Position numbers and translations under genes: made by a program
Shown: positions 7,841-15,100 of the stretch, in pieces
How the letters are laid out: each line of letters starts with the position of its first letter
How positions within the stretch are numbered: the stretch's first letter is position 1
Notes under the pieces: model-generated
The model's database searches: none
Told to the model about the DNA's origin: nothing
What the model saw: the letters and a program-made list of their open reading frames with translations, nothing else
Assembly (NCBI GenBank): GCA_041164425.1
Contig: JBEAPO010000074.1
Span: 1 to 27,216, forward strand
Direction of reading: 5' to 3'
Source: F1-20-MAGs119 sp041164425
Lineage (GTDB): Bacteria > Actinomycetota > Acidimicrobiia > Acidimicrobiales > Ilumatobacteraceae
DNA length: 27,216 nt

Positions 7841-7971
7841 AGCATGCCGACTTCATCATCGTTAGCTGGATCCTCTCGTTCGTGCCCATCGCCTTGTATG
7901 CGTGGCGCATCGCGCGACAGGCCCGCCGACTCGACCCGTTCGTCGACGAAGGCGACAAGCCGTGGACCTGA
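7837..7971 (+). CDS. ccmD: Small CcmD-like membrane protein
   Basis: This 44-residue protein starts at ATG 7837, overlapping the ccmC stop (ATGA), with a GAGGAG element just upstream. It has a single transmembrane segment (about residues 5-23, IIVSWILSFVPIALYAW) and then a basic stretch (RIARQARRLD), the usual CcmD pattern. CcmD stabilises the CcmC-CcmE complex and supports release of holo-CcmE. CcmD proteins are poorly conserved in sequence, so the call rests on size, topology and its place between ccmC and ccmE. Confidence 0.82.
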   Translation: MKHADFIIVSWILSFVPIALYAWRIARQARRLDPFVDEGDKPWT

Positions 7972-8456
7972 GCCCGCGCGAAACCGGGGTTGGCGCGGCG
8001 CTGCCGGTGCGCATTCGCAGTTCACGTCGTCGGTGGATCTCGATGGGAATCCTCGCGGCCGTCATCGTGGCGGGTGGCGTCGTCGTGACGCAGTTCCTTT
8101 CTTCCGCAATCGACTATTACTGCAACGTCGATGAGGTGGGAGTGCGCGACGGCTGCGAGAGCGATCGTCGTCTCCGCGTGCAGGGCAACGTCGAACAGGG
8201 CAGCATCAAGCAGGCGGCCGGAACGACGACTTTTTCGATGTCATTCAACGCGAAGAACCTCGACGTGCGCTACGACGGTGATCCCGGCGGTGTCTTCCAG
8301 GAGTGCATTCCCGTCGTCGCCCACGGCCGGCTGGTGAACGGCGTCTTTCTCAGTGACCGCATCGAGGTGAAGCACTCGAACACGTACATTGCGAAGAACG
8401 AAAACCGGATGGACGAGGCCGAGGAAGCCGCCGATGCCTGCAGCCGTGTGGGCTAG
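7962..8456 (+). CDS. ccmE: Haem chaperone CcmE
   Basis: CcmE is an anchored extracytoplasmic chaperone that binds haem covalently and passes it to CcmF. This 164-residue protein is taken from GTG 7962, overlapping ccmD by 10 bp; a later GTG near 8007 is possible. It has one transmembrane anchor (about residues 26-47) and then an OB-fold domain with RLRVQGNVEQGSI (70-82) and HGRLVNGVFL. The haem-attachment motif HxxxY is present as His138-S-N-T-Tyr142, so it is the classical histidine type and not the cysteine variant. It contains cysteines at 54, 65, 115 and 160, which is unusual for CcmE. It overlaps ccmF by 23 bp. Confidence 0.92.
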   Translation: MDLSPRETGVGAALPVRIRSSRRRWISMGILAAVIVAGGVVVTQFLSSAIDYYCNVDEVGVRDGCESDRRLRVQGNVEQGSIKQAAGTTTFSMSFNAKNLDVRYDGDPGGVFQECIPVVAHGRLVNGVFLSDRIEVKHSNTYIAKNENRMDEAEEAADACSRVG

Positions 8457-10431
8457 CGGCGTCGCCGGTCCGGTCGGTCGCGGCACCCTGCTCGTCGGGG
8501 TGGTAGCGGCTGCATTCGGGGCGTTCGCGGCTATCACCGCCGCACGCGAAGCGTCGCGCGGCGAGTCCGTGCGCACGTCGAGACTCGTGCCCCGCTTCGT
8601 GGGCTTGGCATTTCTCGCGTCGCTCGGGGCGATCGTTGCGATGGAGTGGGCGATGATCACGCGCGACTTCTCCTTGCAGTACGTACAGGACCACGGGTCG
8701 AGGTCCACGCCCGCTCTCTACAACTTCACCGCCGTGTGGAGTGCTCTCGAAGGGTCGATTCTGCTCTGGATCTTCGCTCTTGCGCTGTCGGCCGCGCTCG
8801 TTGCATGGCGTTACCGCAAACGTCTCGACGACGAACTGATCTCGTGGGCCATCGCGGTGATCTGCATCGTGATGGTGTTTTTCTTCATCCTCAGTTTCGG
8901 GCCCGCCAACCCGTTCGCAGAGGGTGCTCCGGGTGTAACCGACGGTCCGGGGCCGAACCCGCTGTTACAAAACCACATCCTCGTGTTGTTCCATCCGCCG
9001 ATCCTCTATCTCGGCTATGTGGGTTTCACCGTGCCGTTTGCGTTCGCGATCGCCGCGCTGGTGACTGGTCGTGTCGGCGAAGGTTGGCTCATCGAGACGC
9101 GTCGATGGACGTTGTTCGCGTGGGGATTCCTCACGGTTGGCATCATCCTCGGCGGTTGGTGGAGCTACGAGGTGCTCGGATGGTCGGGCGTGTGGGCGTG
9201 GGACCCGGTCGAGAATGCGAGCCTGTTGCCGTGGTTGACGGGAACCGCGTACATCCACTCTGTGCTCGTCCAAGAACGCCGCGGAATGTTGCGGGTTTGG
9301 AACCTGTCACTGTTGCTCGCGACCTTCAGTTTGACGATTCTCGGGACGTTCCTCACCCGCTCGGGGGTGTTGAACAGCGTGCACGCCTTCAGCGAGAGCG
9401 ACATCGGCACGTACCTGCTCGTCTTCTTCGGTCTGATCGTTGTCGTCTCGCTCGTTCTCATCGGCTGGCGGGGTGACGAACTGCGCTCACCGGGGTCGAT
9501 CGACTCGCCGGTGTCGCGCGAGGGGGCGTTCCTTGCGAACAATGTGCTCTTCAGTGTCTTCGCCTTCGTGGTGTTGCTCGGCACGGTCTTCCCACTGATC
9601 ATCGAGGCACTCCAGGATCGCCAGATTTCCGTCGCAGAACCGTTCTTCGATCGACTCTCCACACCTATTGGCATTGCGATGTTGGCGCTGATGTCCATTG
9701 CGCCCGTGTTGCCGTGGCGCAAGGCGTCGACCGAACTGCTGCGCGACCGCTTGTTTTGGCCCGCTTGGTGTGGCATCGGTGCGCTCGTCGCGGCGCTCGT
9801 TTCGGGAGCGGATGGCCTTGCACCACTTCTTGCGTTCACTCTCGGTGGATTTTCGGGCGGTGCGGCGTTGCGACAAGTGGTGCTCGCCACGCGGCGTCAG
9901 GGTTGGCGCGGTCTCGTGGGCCGCGCGAACGGCGGAATGGTCGTACACCTCGGAGTGATTCTCATCGCGGTCGCGTTGTCGGCATCGAACGCGTACACAC
10001 GCTCGCAGGAATTGCGCCTGAGCGAGGGGGTACCCGCGTCGTTCGCGGGACACACGTTCGAACTCGTCGGTTTCCGCGAGGAAAAGGACGACCGCAGCAC
10101 GGCGGTGAAGGCGCTCGTGTCGGTCGACGGTGGCCAGGCCTACGCCCCGGCCATCACCAAGTTCCTCAACATGGGCATGAACGTCGGTACGCCGTCGGTG
10201 AAGACGACGTGGAGATACGACATCTATCTCACGCTCGAGCCACCCGTGAAAAAGGATTCGGGCGAGGCGCGGATCAAGGTGTTCGTGAAGCCGCTCATCA
10301 TGTGGTTGTGGATCGGTGGCGGCCTGATGGCCGTCGGAACGGTGCTCGCGGCATTCCCCGGTCGTCGGCGCCGTCGACCCACCGACCCCACTTCTGCTCC
10401 GGTGCCAAACGGTGAGGCGGTGGCGAAGTGA
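8434..10431 (+). CDS. ccmF: Cytochrome c haem lyase subunit CcmF
   Basis: CcmF is the large membrane subunit that joins haem from holo-CcmE to the CxxCH motif of apocytochrome c. This 665-residue protein matches the usual length. The start is ATG 8434 (MPAAVWASG), inside the end of ccmE and preceded by a GAGGA element. It is highly hydrophobic with many transmembrane helices. The WWD region lies at about residues 240-267 (GGWWSYEV, then GVWAWDPVENASLLPWL), with histidine regions LFHPPILYLGY (about 186-196) and AYIHSVLVQERRG. The late periplasmic domain (about 545-630) and final helix are present. It overlaps ccmG by GTGA. Confidence 0.95.
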   Translation: MPAAVWASGVAGPVGRGTLLVGVVAAAFGAFAAITAAREASRGESVRTSRLVPRFVGLAFLASLGAIVAMEWAMITRDFSLQYVQDHGSRSTPALYNFTAVWSALEGSILLWIFALALSAALVAWRYRKRLDDELISWAIAVICIVMVFFFILSFGPANPFAEGAPGVTDGPGPNPLLQNHILVLFHPPILYLGYVGFTVPFAFAIAALVTGRVGEGWLIETRRWTLFAWGFLTVGIILGGWWSYEVLGWSGVWAWDPVENASLLPWLTGTAYIHSVLVQERRGMLRVWNLSLLLATFSLTILGTFLTRSGVLNSVHAFSESDIGTYLLVFFGLIVVVSLVLIGWRGDELRSPGSIDSPVSREGAFLANNVLFSVFAFVVLLGTVFPLIIEALQDRQISVAEPFFDRLSTPIGIAMLALMSIAPVLPWRKASTELLRDRLFWPAWCGIGALVAALVSGADGLAPLLAFTLGGFSGGAALRQVVLATRRQGWRGLVGRANGGMVVHLGVILIAVALSASNAYTRSQELRLSEGVPASFAGHTFELVGFREEKDDRSTAVKALVSVDGGQAYAPAITKFLNMGMNVGTPSVKTTWRYDIYLTLEPPVKKDSGEARIKVFVKPLIMWLWIGGGLMAVGTVLAAFPGRRRRRPTDPTSAPVPNGEAVAK

Positions 10432-10991
10432 CGACCGCGAGGCGATTGTCACGACGACTCGCGGCCGTCGTCGGGCTGGTGTTGGTGGCGTTCTTCGTCG
10501 TGTTGGCGGTGTCGAAACCGCGTGGCGACGCCGACGTGTCGTCGCCGTTGATCGGTAACCCGGCTCCCGCGGTGCAATCGACACTCGTGGGAGGCGGATC
10601 GTTCGACCTCTCCCGACGCAAGGGTTCGTGGGTGGTGCTCAACTTCTTCAACTCGACGTGCGTGCCGTGCCGCAACGAGCATCCGGAACTCGTCGCCTTT
10701 GCCGAGAATCAAGACGGTCTCGCCGACGGAGCCGAGTTGTTCACCGTCGTGAACGACGACACCGATGAGGCCGTGTCGGCATTCTTCGAAGAAAAGGGTG
10801 GTGACTGGGACAAGATCCGCGATCCCGATGGTGCGATCGCGGTGGCCTTCGGTGTTGCGAAGGTTCCCGAAACATGGGTCATCGACCCCACGGGCTTCGT
10901 GAGAATGCGCGTCGCGGGTGAGGTGACGGCGTCGTTTTTGGCGAGCCGAATCGATTCGATGCGCGAGATGCTGACCAGGACCGGGTCATGA
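10428..10991 (+). CDS. ccmG: Membrane-anchored thioredoxin-like protein CcmG (DsbE type)
   Basis: CcmG reduces the apocytochrome c or CcmH disulfide before haem attachment. This 187-residue protein starts at GTG 10428, overlapping the ccmF stop. An N-terminal anchor (about residues 10-29) is followed by a TlpA/ResA-like thioredoxin fold. The redox pair is Cys78/Cys81 in FNSTCVPCRNEHP, and the cis-proline lies in KVPETWVIDP. The FNST segment replaces the more usual WASWC, a mild variant. It overlaps ccmH by ATGA. Homologous lipid- or membrane-anchored thioredoxins exist outside Ccm systems, so the operon position supplies the specific name. Confidence 0.92.
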   Translation: MTTARRLSRRLAAVVGLVLVAFFVVLAVSKPRGDADVSSPLIGNPAPAVQSTLVGGGSFDLSRRKGSWVVLNFFNSTCVPCRNEHPELVAFAENQDGLADGAELFTVVNDDTDEAVSAFFEEKGGDWDKIRDPDGAIAVAFGVAKVPETWVIDPTGFVRMRVAGEVTASFLASRIDSMREMLTRTGS

Positions 10992-11470
10992 GTCGGTTGA
11001 AGGGGAGACTCTCTTGGGCCGCGATGACCCTGCTGGCGGTCGTGTTGCTTGCCTTCGGCGCGACGCGGTCGTCGGGCCCGTCGACACAAGAGGAGCGCAT
11101 CGACGCGATCTCGAAGCGTCTCGCGTGTCCGACCTGCAACGGGGAGAGCATCTACGTCAGTCGTGCCTCGGCGGCCGAGTCGATCCGCAACGAAATCGCC
11201 CGTCAGGTCGCCGCGGGCCAGCGTGCCGACGACGACATCGTCGGTTACATCGAGTCACGTTTTCCCGGCAGCCTCTTGTTGCCACGCGCGGAAGGAGTCG
11301 ACTCGCTGGTCTGGGTCCTGCCGGTCGTTGCGCTCGTTTGCGGATTCGGAGGTCTCGTCGTCGTGTTCCGCCGGTGGCAACGCGAAGGTGCGGTGCGTGC
11401 GAACCCCGATGACGCCGACATCGTTGCCGCCGCGATGCGCGACCACGACGACCCGACAGATGGCTTGTGA
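10988..11470 (+). CDS. ccmH: Cytochrome c maturation thiol oxidoreductase CcmH (CycL type)
   Basis: CcmH helps present reduced apocytochrome c to CcmF. This 160-residue protein starts at ATG 10988 (ATGA overlap with ccmG). It has an N-terminal hydrophobic anchor (about 9-24), a three-helix CcmH domain with the redox motif Cys47-Pro-Thr-Cys50 in LACPTCNGESI, and then a C-terminal transmembrane helix (about 106-126). The second half of the domain (AESIRNEIARQVAAGQ, YIESRFP) is typical of the CycL form. The charged tail (DDADIVAAAMRDHDD) probably lies in the cytoplasm. It overlaps ccmI by GTGA. Confidence 0.93.
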   Translation: MSRLKGRLSWAAMTLLAVVLLAFGATRSSGPSTQEERIDAISKRLACPTCNGESIYVSRASAAESIRNEIARQVAAGQRADDDIVGYIESRFPGSLLLPRAEGVDSLVWVLPVVALVCGFGGLVVVFRRWQREGAVRANPDDADIVAAAMRDHDDPTDGL

Positions 11471-12210
11471 CGGGCACGCGCATGGACGAACTCACACGTC
11501 GCAATCTCGAGGAACAACGTGACTTCTTGTTGGCGTCGTTACGCGATCTCGAACGCGAACGCGTCGTGGGTGACGTCGACGATGCCGATTACAACGCGTT
11601 GCGCAGCAGTTACACGGCTCGTGCTGCCGACATCATCCGGCGCCTCGAGGGCGATGCGCCCGGCTCCACCGAATCCACGGAAGGCAAGCGGCGGGTCCCG
11701 CGTCGCCTGGTGGGAGTGCTGTTGGTTGTTGCCGTGGCGGCGGGGCTTGGTGTCTTCGTTGCCCGTCAGAGTGGCCAGCGTCTGCCGGGTGAAACCGCAT
11801 CGGGCGGCATTGCCGACAGCACCGCGAACAAACTTGCCCAGGCGCGACAGTTGAACTTTTCCGATCCGATCAGCGCGATCAACATCTACAGCGAGGTACT
11901 GAAGGTCGACCCCGACAACGTCGAGGCGCTCACCTACAGGTCGTGGCTGCTCGCACTGACCGCACGGGATGCCGAGCAGTCAGTGCTTGACGCCGCCGTG
12001 CAGACTGCGATCGTTGGTCTCGGTCGCGCGACCCTGCTCGACGATTCGTACCCAGATGCCCATTGCTTCCTCGGGATCGTCAGCTACCGATTCGCGAACG
12101 ACCTCGTGACGGCAAAGAGCGCCCTCGCGAAATGTCAGGCGGGCGACCCGCCGGCACAGGTGAAGAGTTTCGTCGACGCAGTAGTTGCCGAAGTCGAAGC
12201 CGCTGGGTGA
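11467..12210 (+). CDS. ccmI: Cytochrome c biogenesis TPR protein CcmI-like
   Basis: CcmI-type proteins use TPR repeats to hold apocytochrome c for haem ligation. This 247-residue protein starts at GTG 11467 (GTGA overlap); an ATG five codons later is an alternative. It begins with a coiled segment (NLEEQRDFLLASLRDLERERVVGDVDDADYNALR) like the CcmI/CycH N-terminus. A transmembrane helix follows at about residues 80-100 (LVGVLLVVAVAAGLGVFVA), then a C-terminal TPR-like region (about 125-245, with INIYSEVLKVDPDNVEALTY). It is shorter than proteobacterial CcmI, which usually has two hydrophobic N-terminal segments. The call depends partly on operon position. Confidence 0.82.
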   Translation: MTGTRMDELTRRNLEEQRDFLLASLRDLERERVVGDVDDADYNALRSSYTARAADIIRRLEGDAPGSTESTEGKRRVPRRLVGVLLVVAVAAGLGVFVARQSGQRLPGETASGGIADSTANKLAQARQLNFSDPISAINIYSEVLKVDPDNVEALTYRSWLLALTARDAEQSVLDAAVQTAIVGLGRATLLDDSYPDAHCFLGIVSYRFANDLVTAKSALAKCQAGDPPAQVKSFVDAVVAEVEAAG

Positions 12211-12220
12211 GAATCGCCCC

Positions 12221-12832
12221 ATGGGTTTCTTCGACCGCAACCGTGACGACGTGGTCGCGGCGGGTTACGACCCGTCCAGATTGCCGCCGGGTCAGTACCT
12301 CACCGATCGGTTCCCAGTTCTCCACGTCGGCGACGTTCCCGAGTACGCGCCGGGCGAGTGGAACATGCGGGTCTTTGGCGAGGTCGACAACGATTTCACT
12401 CTGACGTTCGAGGAACTCACCTCGTTGCCGAGCGTCGAGATAACGACCGACATCCACTGCGTCACGAAGTGGTCGAAGTTCGACACCACCTGGCGTGGTG
12501 TGCGTGTGCGCGATCTCTTCGAACGTGCCGGCCTGCGTTCATCGGCGACTCACTTCATCGGTCACGCCGAGTACGGATACACGGCGAATCTCCCGCTAGC
12601 AGACGTGCTGTGCGACGACTCCCTCGTCGTGTGGGAATACGAAGGAGAGGCCATCGAGCCGATTCACGGTGGCCCGGTGCGTTTGCTCGTGCCACACCTC
12701 TACTTCTGGAAGTCTCCGAAGTGGTTGCGCGGAATCGAAGCTCGCGTCGGCGACGCTGCGGGATTCTGGGAGCGCAACGGCTACCACATGTACGGCGACC
12801 CGTTTCGCGAACAGCGCTTCTGGGGCGACTAG
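12221..12832 (+). CDS. Cytosolic sulfite-oxidase-fold molybdopterin oxidoreductase
   Basis: This 203-residue protein starts at ATG 12221 and matches the short bacterial/archaeal sulfite-oxidase-like family, which binds molybdopterin. The Mo-coordinating cysteine is Cys80 in DIHCVTKWSKFDTTWRGV, and the downstream GGPVRLLVPHLYFWKSPKWLRGI block is the family signature. No Tat or Sec signal and no haem domain are present, so it should be cytosolic; its substrate is unknown. It lies 10 bp after ccmI and probably belongs to the same transcript, although GAGAAT at 12209-12214, 6 nt before the ATG, is a weak candidate for its own leaderless promoter. Its stop shares the CTAG tetranucleotide with the convergent regulator gene. 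Confidence 0.88.
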   Translation: MGFFDRNRDDVVAAGYDPSRLPPGQYLTDRFPVLHVGDVPEYAPGEWNMRVFGEVDNDFTLTFEELTSLPSVEITTDIHCVTKWSKFDTTWRGVRVRDLFERAGLRSSATHFIGHAEYGYTANLPLADVLCDDSLVVWEYEGEAIEPIHGGPVRLLVPHLYFWKSPKWLRGIEARVGDAAGFWERNGYHMYGDPFREQRFWGD

Positions 12833-13563
12833 ACCGTCGTTGCGCAGAACGTGTCGCCCTGGGGGAGCGATGCCTGCAGTTCGGGACTCGTGTCTCCGTA
12901 GAGGGCTCCGAGCATTCCCTTCACCATGCCGCGATCGACGGCGCAGATGACGGGATGTTCTATTGCGACGTCGCCGAACGGGCAGTGGTTGTTCACGATG
13001 CGTAGTTGGTTGTTGCGTTGGTCGGCGTGCGCGGCGAATCCGTGTGCCGTCAACGCGTCGGCAACCGCTTGCATTGCAGTGCGCAGTGAACGTTGGCCGT
13101 TTGCGATGTCGTCGCCGACGAGCCCAGCTGCGAGTGCACGGCCATATTGAGCGCCGACTTCCTCGGCCATCGCTTCGGCGCGATCGCGCGGGAGATTCTC
13201 GAGAGCCTTTCCCAAGAGACTGAGGACGAGGTCGTCACTGCGCACCTGCGACTCGAGAGGTGAGGGACCGATCGAGCGGTAGTGCTTCGACGGCCGGCCC
13301 GCGCCGCCGCCGTGGGGCTTTTCGACGCTTGCTTCGACGTAGCCACCCGCGGCCAACTTGTCGAGATGGTGACGAGCAACGTTGGGGTGGAGATCGAATT
13401 TCTCCGCCACTTGGGCGGCGGTGACGCCCGTGTTGAGGTCGCCCGTCGAGTTTTCGCGCACGAAGAGGTAGACCGTGCGTCGCGTGGGGTCGCCGAAGGC
13501 CGAGGTGATGGCGGTCACGGTCGCTGTGAATGCGCCGGACGACATGCTGGTCTCTTTGGCCAC
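12829..13563 (-). CDS. SufR-like winged-helix regulator with three conserved cysteines
   Basis: This 244-residue protein is taken from GTG 13563 (an ATG at 13545 is an alternative). It has a winged helix-turn-helix (about residues 13-97) with FGDPTRRTVYLFV, LHPNVARHHLDKL and the wing GRPSKHY. A helical middle follows, then a C-terminal metal-site region with Cys194 (NNHCPFGDVA), Cys207 (HPVICAVD) and Cys240 (GDTFCATTV). This resembles actinobacterial SufR (Rv1460), a [Fe-S]-binding repressor of Fe-S assembly genes, including the Cys-Thr-containing end. The divergent neighbour is mrp, an Fe-S carrier, which supports an Fe-S sensing role. No suf genes are visible here. Fold and cysteines are seen; cofactor and targets are inferred. 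Confidence 0.85.
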   Translation of the reverse strand: MAKETSMSSGAFTATVTAITSAFGDPTRRTVYLFVRENSTGDLNTGVTAAQVAEKFDLHPNVARHHLDKLAAGGYVEASVEKPHGGGAGRPSKHYRSIGPSPLESQVRSDDLVLSLLGKALENLPRDRAEAMAEEVGAQYGRALAAGLVGDDIANGQRSLRTAMQAVADALTAHGFAAHADQRNNQLRIVNNHCPFGDVAIEHPVICAVDRGMVKGMLGALYGDTSPELQASLPQGDTFCATTV

Positions 13564-13569
13564 GGGGGT

Positions 13570-13575
13570 ATTGTA
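13570..13575 (-). promoter_or_regulatory. Predicted -10 element of the SufR-like gene, leaderless
   Basis: On the minus strand this is TACAAT, the best TATAAT match among the promoters proposed here, 6 nt before the GTG at 13563. The first candidate start lacks a Shine-Dalgarno sequence. Confidence 0.6.
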
Positions 13576-13593
13576 CCTACCGCGATAGTGCAA
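13571..13593. promoter_or_regulatory. Candidate operator: imperfect inverted repeat between SufR-like gene and mrp
   Basis: The half-sites TTGTAC (13571-13576) and GTGCAA (13588-13593) are inverted copies with one mismatch, separated by 11 bp. The left half-site overlaps the regulator's own -10 element. The position fits autorepression and control of mrp by the adjacent regulator; binding is inferred. Confidence 0.4.
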
Positions 13594-13617
13594 ATTAGGT
13601 GTGCCGCTCGCGCGTTA

Positions 13618-13645
13618 CCCCCAACGACGACCACCCCCCAACGAC
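13618..13645 (+). repeat. Short direct repeat in the mrp leader
   Basis: CCCCCAACGAC occurs at 13618-13628 and again at 13635-13645, a 17-bp period, just upstream of the mrp ribosome binding site. It could be a chance low-complexity tract or part of leader control. Confidence 0.45.
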
Positions 13646-13651
13646 AACCCT

Positions 13652-13656
13652 AAGGA
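13652..13656 (+). promoter_or_regulatory. mrp ribosome binding site
   Basis: AAGGA lies 8 nt before the ATG at 13665 and fixes that start over an upstream in-frame extension to 13599. Unlike most operon-leading genes here, mrp therefore has a true leader. Confidence 0.7.
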
Positions 13657-13664
13657 CGTCCGCC

Positions 13665-14810
13665 ATGGCAATTTCAAACGACGCCGTCATCGATCTCCTG
13701 CGTCCCGTCGAAGATCCCGAATTGCACCGCTCGATCGTCGACCTGGGAATGGTGCGAGACGTCGTCGTCGGTCGCAAGGGCGACGTGTCGTTGACCGTCG
13801 TGCTGACGGTTGCGGGTTGCCCACTGCGCAACGAGATCCAGAATCGTGTCAACTCCGCGTTGACGACCCATCCCGATGTGTCCTCGGTGAAACTCGAGTT
13901 CGGTGTCATGAACGATGCCGAGCGCGAGAACGTGCGACGCATGCTGCACGGTGACGCGGCATCGACCGCAGGTAGCACGCAGGCCCACGGCCACGCGGAG
14001 GGCCGCATGATTCCGTTTTCGCAGCCCGGCTCGAAGACGCGTCCACTTCTCATTTCGTCGGGCAAGGGAGGCGTCGGCAAGAGCAGCGTCACCACCAATC
14101 TCGCGGTGGCACTTGCCGCGCGCGGACATTCGGTCGGCATCGTCGATGCCGACATCTACGGCTACTCGATTCCTCGGATGCTGGGTGCAGATCGCGACCC
14201 CATCGTGATCGACCAGATGCTCGTGCCACCCGAGTCGTACGGAGTGCGCTGCATCTCGATCGGTTACTTCGTGCCCGAGGGCCAGGCGGTCATCTGGCGT
14301 GGGCCGATGCTGCACAAGGCACTCGAGCAGTTCCTCACCGACGTTTTCTGGGACGAACCCGACTTCCTCCTCATCGACATGCCGCCCGGTACGGGTGACA
14401 TCGCACTCAGCCTCAGTCAGTACCTGCCGCGTGGAGAGGTGTACGTCGTCACGACACCGCAACCCGCCGCACAGAAGGTCGCTCGACTTTCTGCGGCCAT
14501 GGCGGCGAAGGTGAACCTGCCGGTGCGTGGTGTCATCGAGAACATGTCGTGGTTCACGGGTGACGACGGCAAGCGCTACGAGATCTTCGGCTCGGGCGGT
14601 GGCGAGGAGCTCGCGAACGAACTCGACGTGCCGTTGCTGGCCCGTATTCCGCTGGTGCCGACGTTGCGCGAAGGTGGCGACGACGGACGTCCGATCGCTG
14701 CGGTCGACCCCAACAGCGAGGCGGGTCGAGCATTCCATGCGCTGGCGGCCGAAGTGGCAACGACGCTGCGTCCGAAGAAGATCTTCAACGCCGAACTGAA
14801 GATCTCCTGA
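13665..14810 (+). CDS. mrp: Mrp/ApbC family Fe-S cluster carrier P-loop ATPase
   Basis: Mrp/ApbC proteins are dimeric P-loop ATPases that bind and transfer Fe-S clusters. This 381-residue protein starts at ATG 13665 with a clear ribosome binding site. It has an N-terminal DUF59/MIP18-like domain (about residues 4-95, with VEDPELHRSIVDLGMV and AGCPLRNEI) and then the ATPase domain. The deviant Walker A GKGGVGKS lies at 133-140, followed by VDADIYGYSIPRMLG and LIDMPPGTGD. The CxxC that bridges a cluster in classical ApbC is absent: the segment after VIENMSWF reads TGDDGKRYEIFG, as I recall for other actinobacterial Mrp proteins. It is divergent from the SufR-like regulator. Confidence 0.93.
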   Translation: MAISNDAVIDLLRPVEDPELHRSIVDLGMVRDVVVGRKGDVSLTVVLTVAGCPLRNEIQNRVNSALTTHPDVSSVKLEFGVMNDAERENVRRMLHGDAASTAGSTQAHGHAEGRMIPFSQPGSKTRPLLISSGKGGVGKSSVTTNLAVALAARGHSVGIVDADIYGYSIPRMLGADRDPIVIDQMLVPPESYGVRCISIGYFVPEGQAVIWRGPMLHKALEQFLTDVFWDEPDFLLIDMPPGTGDIALSLSQYLPRGEVYVVTTPQPAAQKVARLSAAMAAKVNLPVRGVIENMSWFTGDDGKRYEIFGSGGGEELANELDVPLLARIPLVPTLREGGDDGRPIAAVDPNSEAGRAFHALAAEVATTLRPKKIFNAELKIS

Positions 14811-14849
14811 TACGTACGACAGGACTGTTCGTCTTCGGACAGCGCCTTA

Positions 14850-14855
14850 TAGGGT
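14850..14855 (+). promoter_or_regulatory. Predicted -10 element of the leaderless DUF3107 operon promoter
   Basis: TAGGGT ends 6 nt before the ATG at 14862, with no Shine-Dalgarno sequence. It lies in the 51-bp gap after mrp, so the DUF3107/ATPase genes can be transcribed separately from mrp. Confidence 0.5.
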
Positions 14856-14861
14856 GACGCC

Positions 14862-15098
14862 ATGGAAATTCGCATCGGTATGAGCCAAGTGGGCCGCGAG
14901 GTCGTAGTCGAAGTCGCCGACGACGATGCCACCCGCGAGCAACTGAAGACCGCCGTCGGCGCCGCGATGTCCGGTGCGACCGACACGCTGTGGCTGACCG
15001 ACAAGAAGGGCCGCGAGGTCGCGTTGCCGGGTGGGAAAATCGCCTACGTCGAGTTCGGTTCACCCGACAGCGCCCGCAAGATCGGCTTCGGAGACTAG
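14862..15098 (+). CDS. DUF3107 family small protein
   Basis: This 78-residue acidic, soluble protein matches the actinobacteria-specific DUF3107 family (mycobacterial Rv3208A/TB9.4). Its hallmarks are an N-terminal MEIRIGMSQVGREVVVE strand pair, a central helix (ATREQLKTAVGAAM) and the C-terminal block DKKGREVALPGGKIAYVEFG. Its molecular role is unknown to me. Here it heads an operon with two ArsA-like ATPases; the first of these begins 2 bp after its stop. That pairing suggests a role linked to membrane protein targeting or envelope function, which is inference only. Confidence 0.88.
   Translation: MEIRIGMSQVGREVVVEVADDDATREQLKTAVGAAMSGATDTLWLTDKKGREVALPGGKIAYVEFGSPDSARKIGFGD
15090..15094 (+). 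promoter_or_regulatory. Ribosome binding site supporting a CTG start at 15101
   Basis: GGAGA lies 6 nt before CTG 15101, inside the end of the DUF3107 gene. There is no ATG, GTG or TTG in frame between this point and the P-loop, so this element decides the start. Confidence 0.45.
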
Positions 15099-15100
15099 AA

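Noticed and set aside
9487..10584. A 365-codon open frame on the - strand opposite ccmF
   Set aside because: It lies antisense to the conserved ccmF coding sequence and is low-complexity (His/Arg/Thr-rich) with no domain I can see.
13674..14738. A 354-codon open frame on the - strand opposite mrp
   Set aside because: It mirrors the mrp codons, whose frame carries the P-loop and DUF59 motifs, and the antisense product has no motif.
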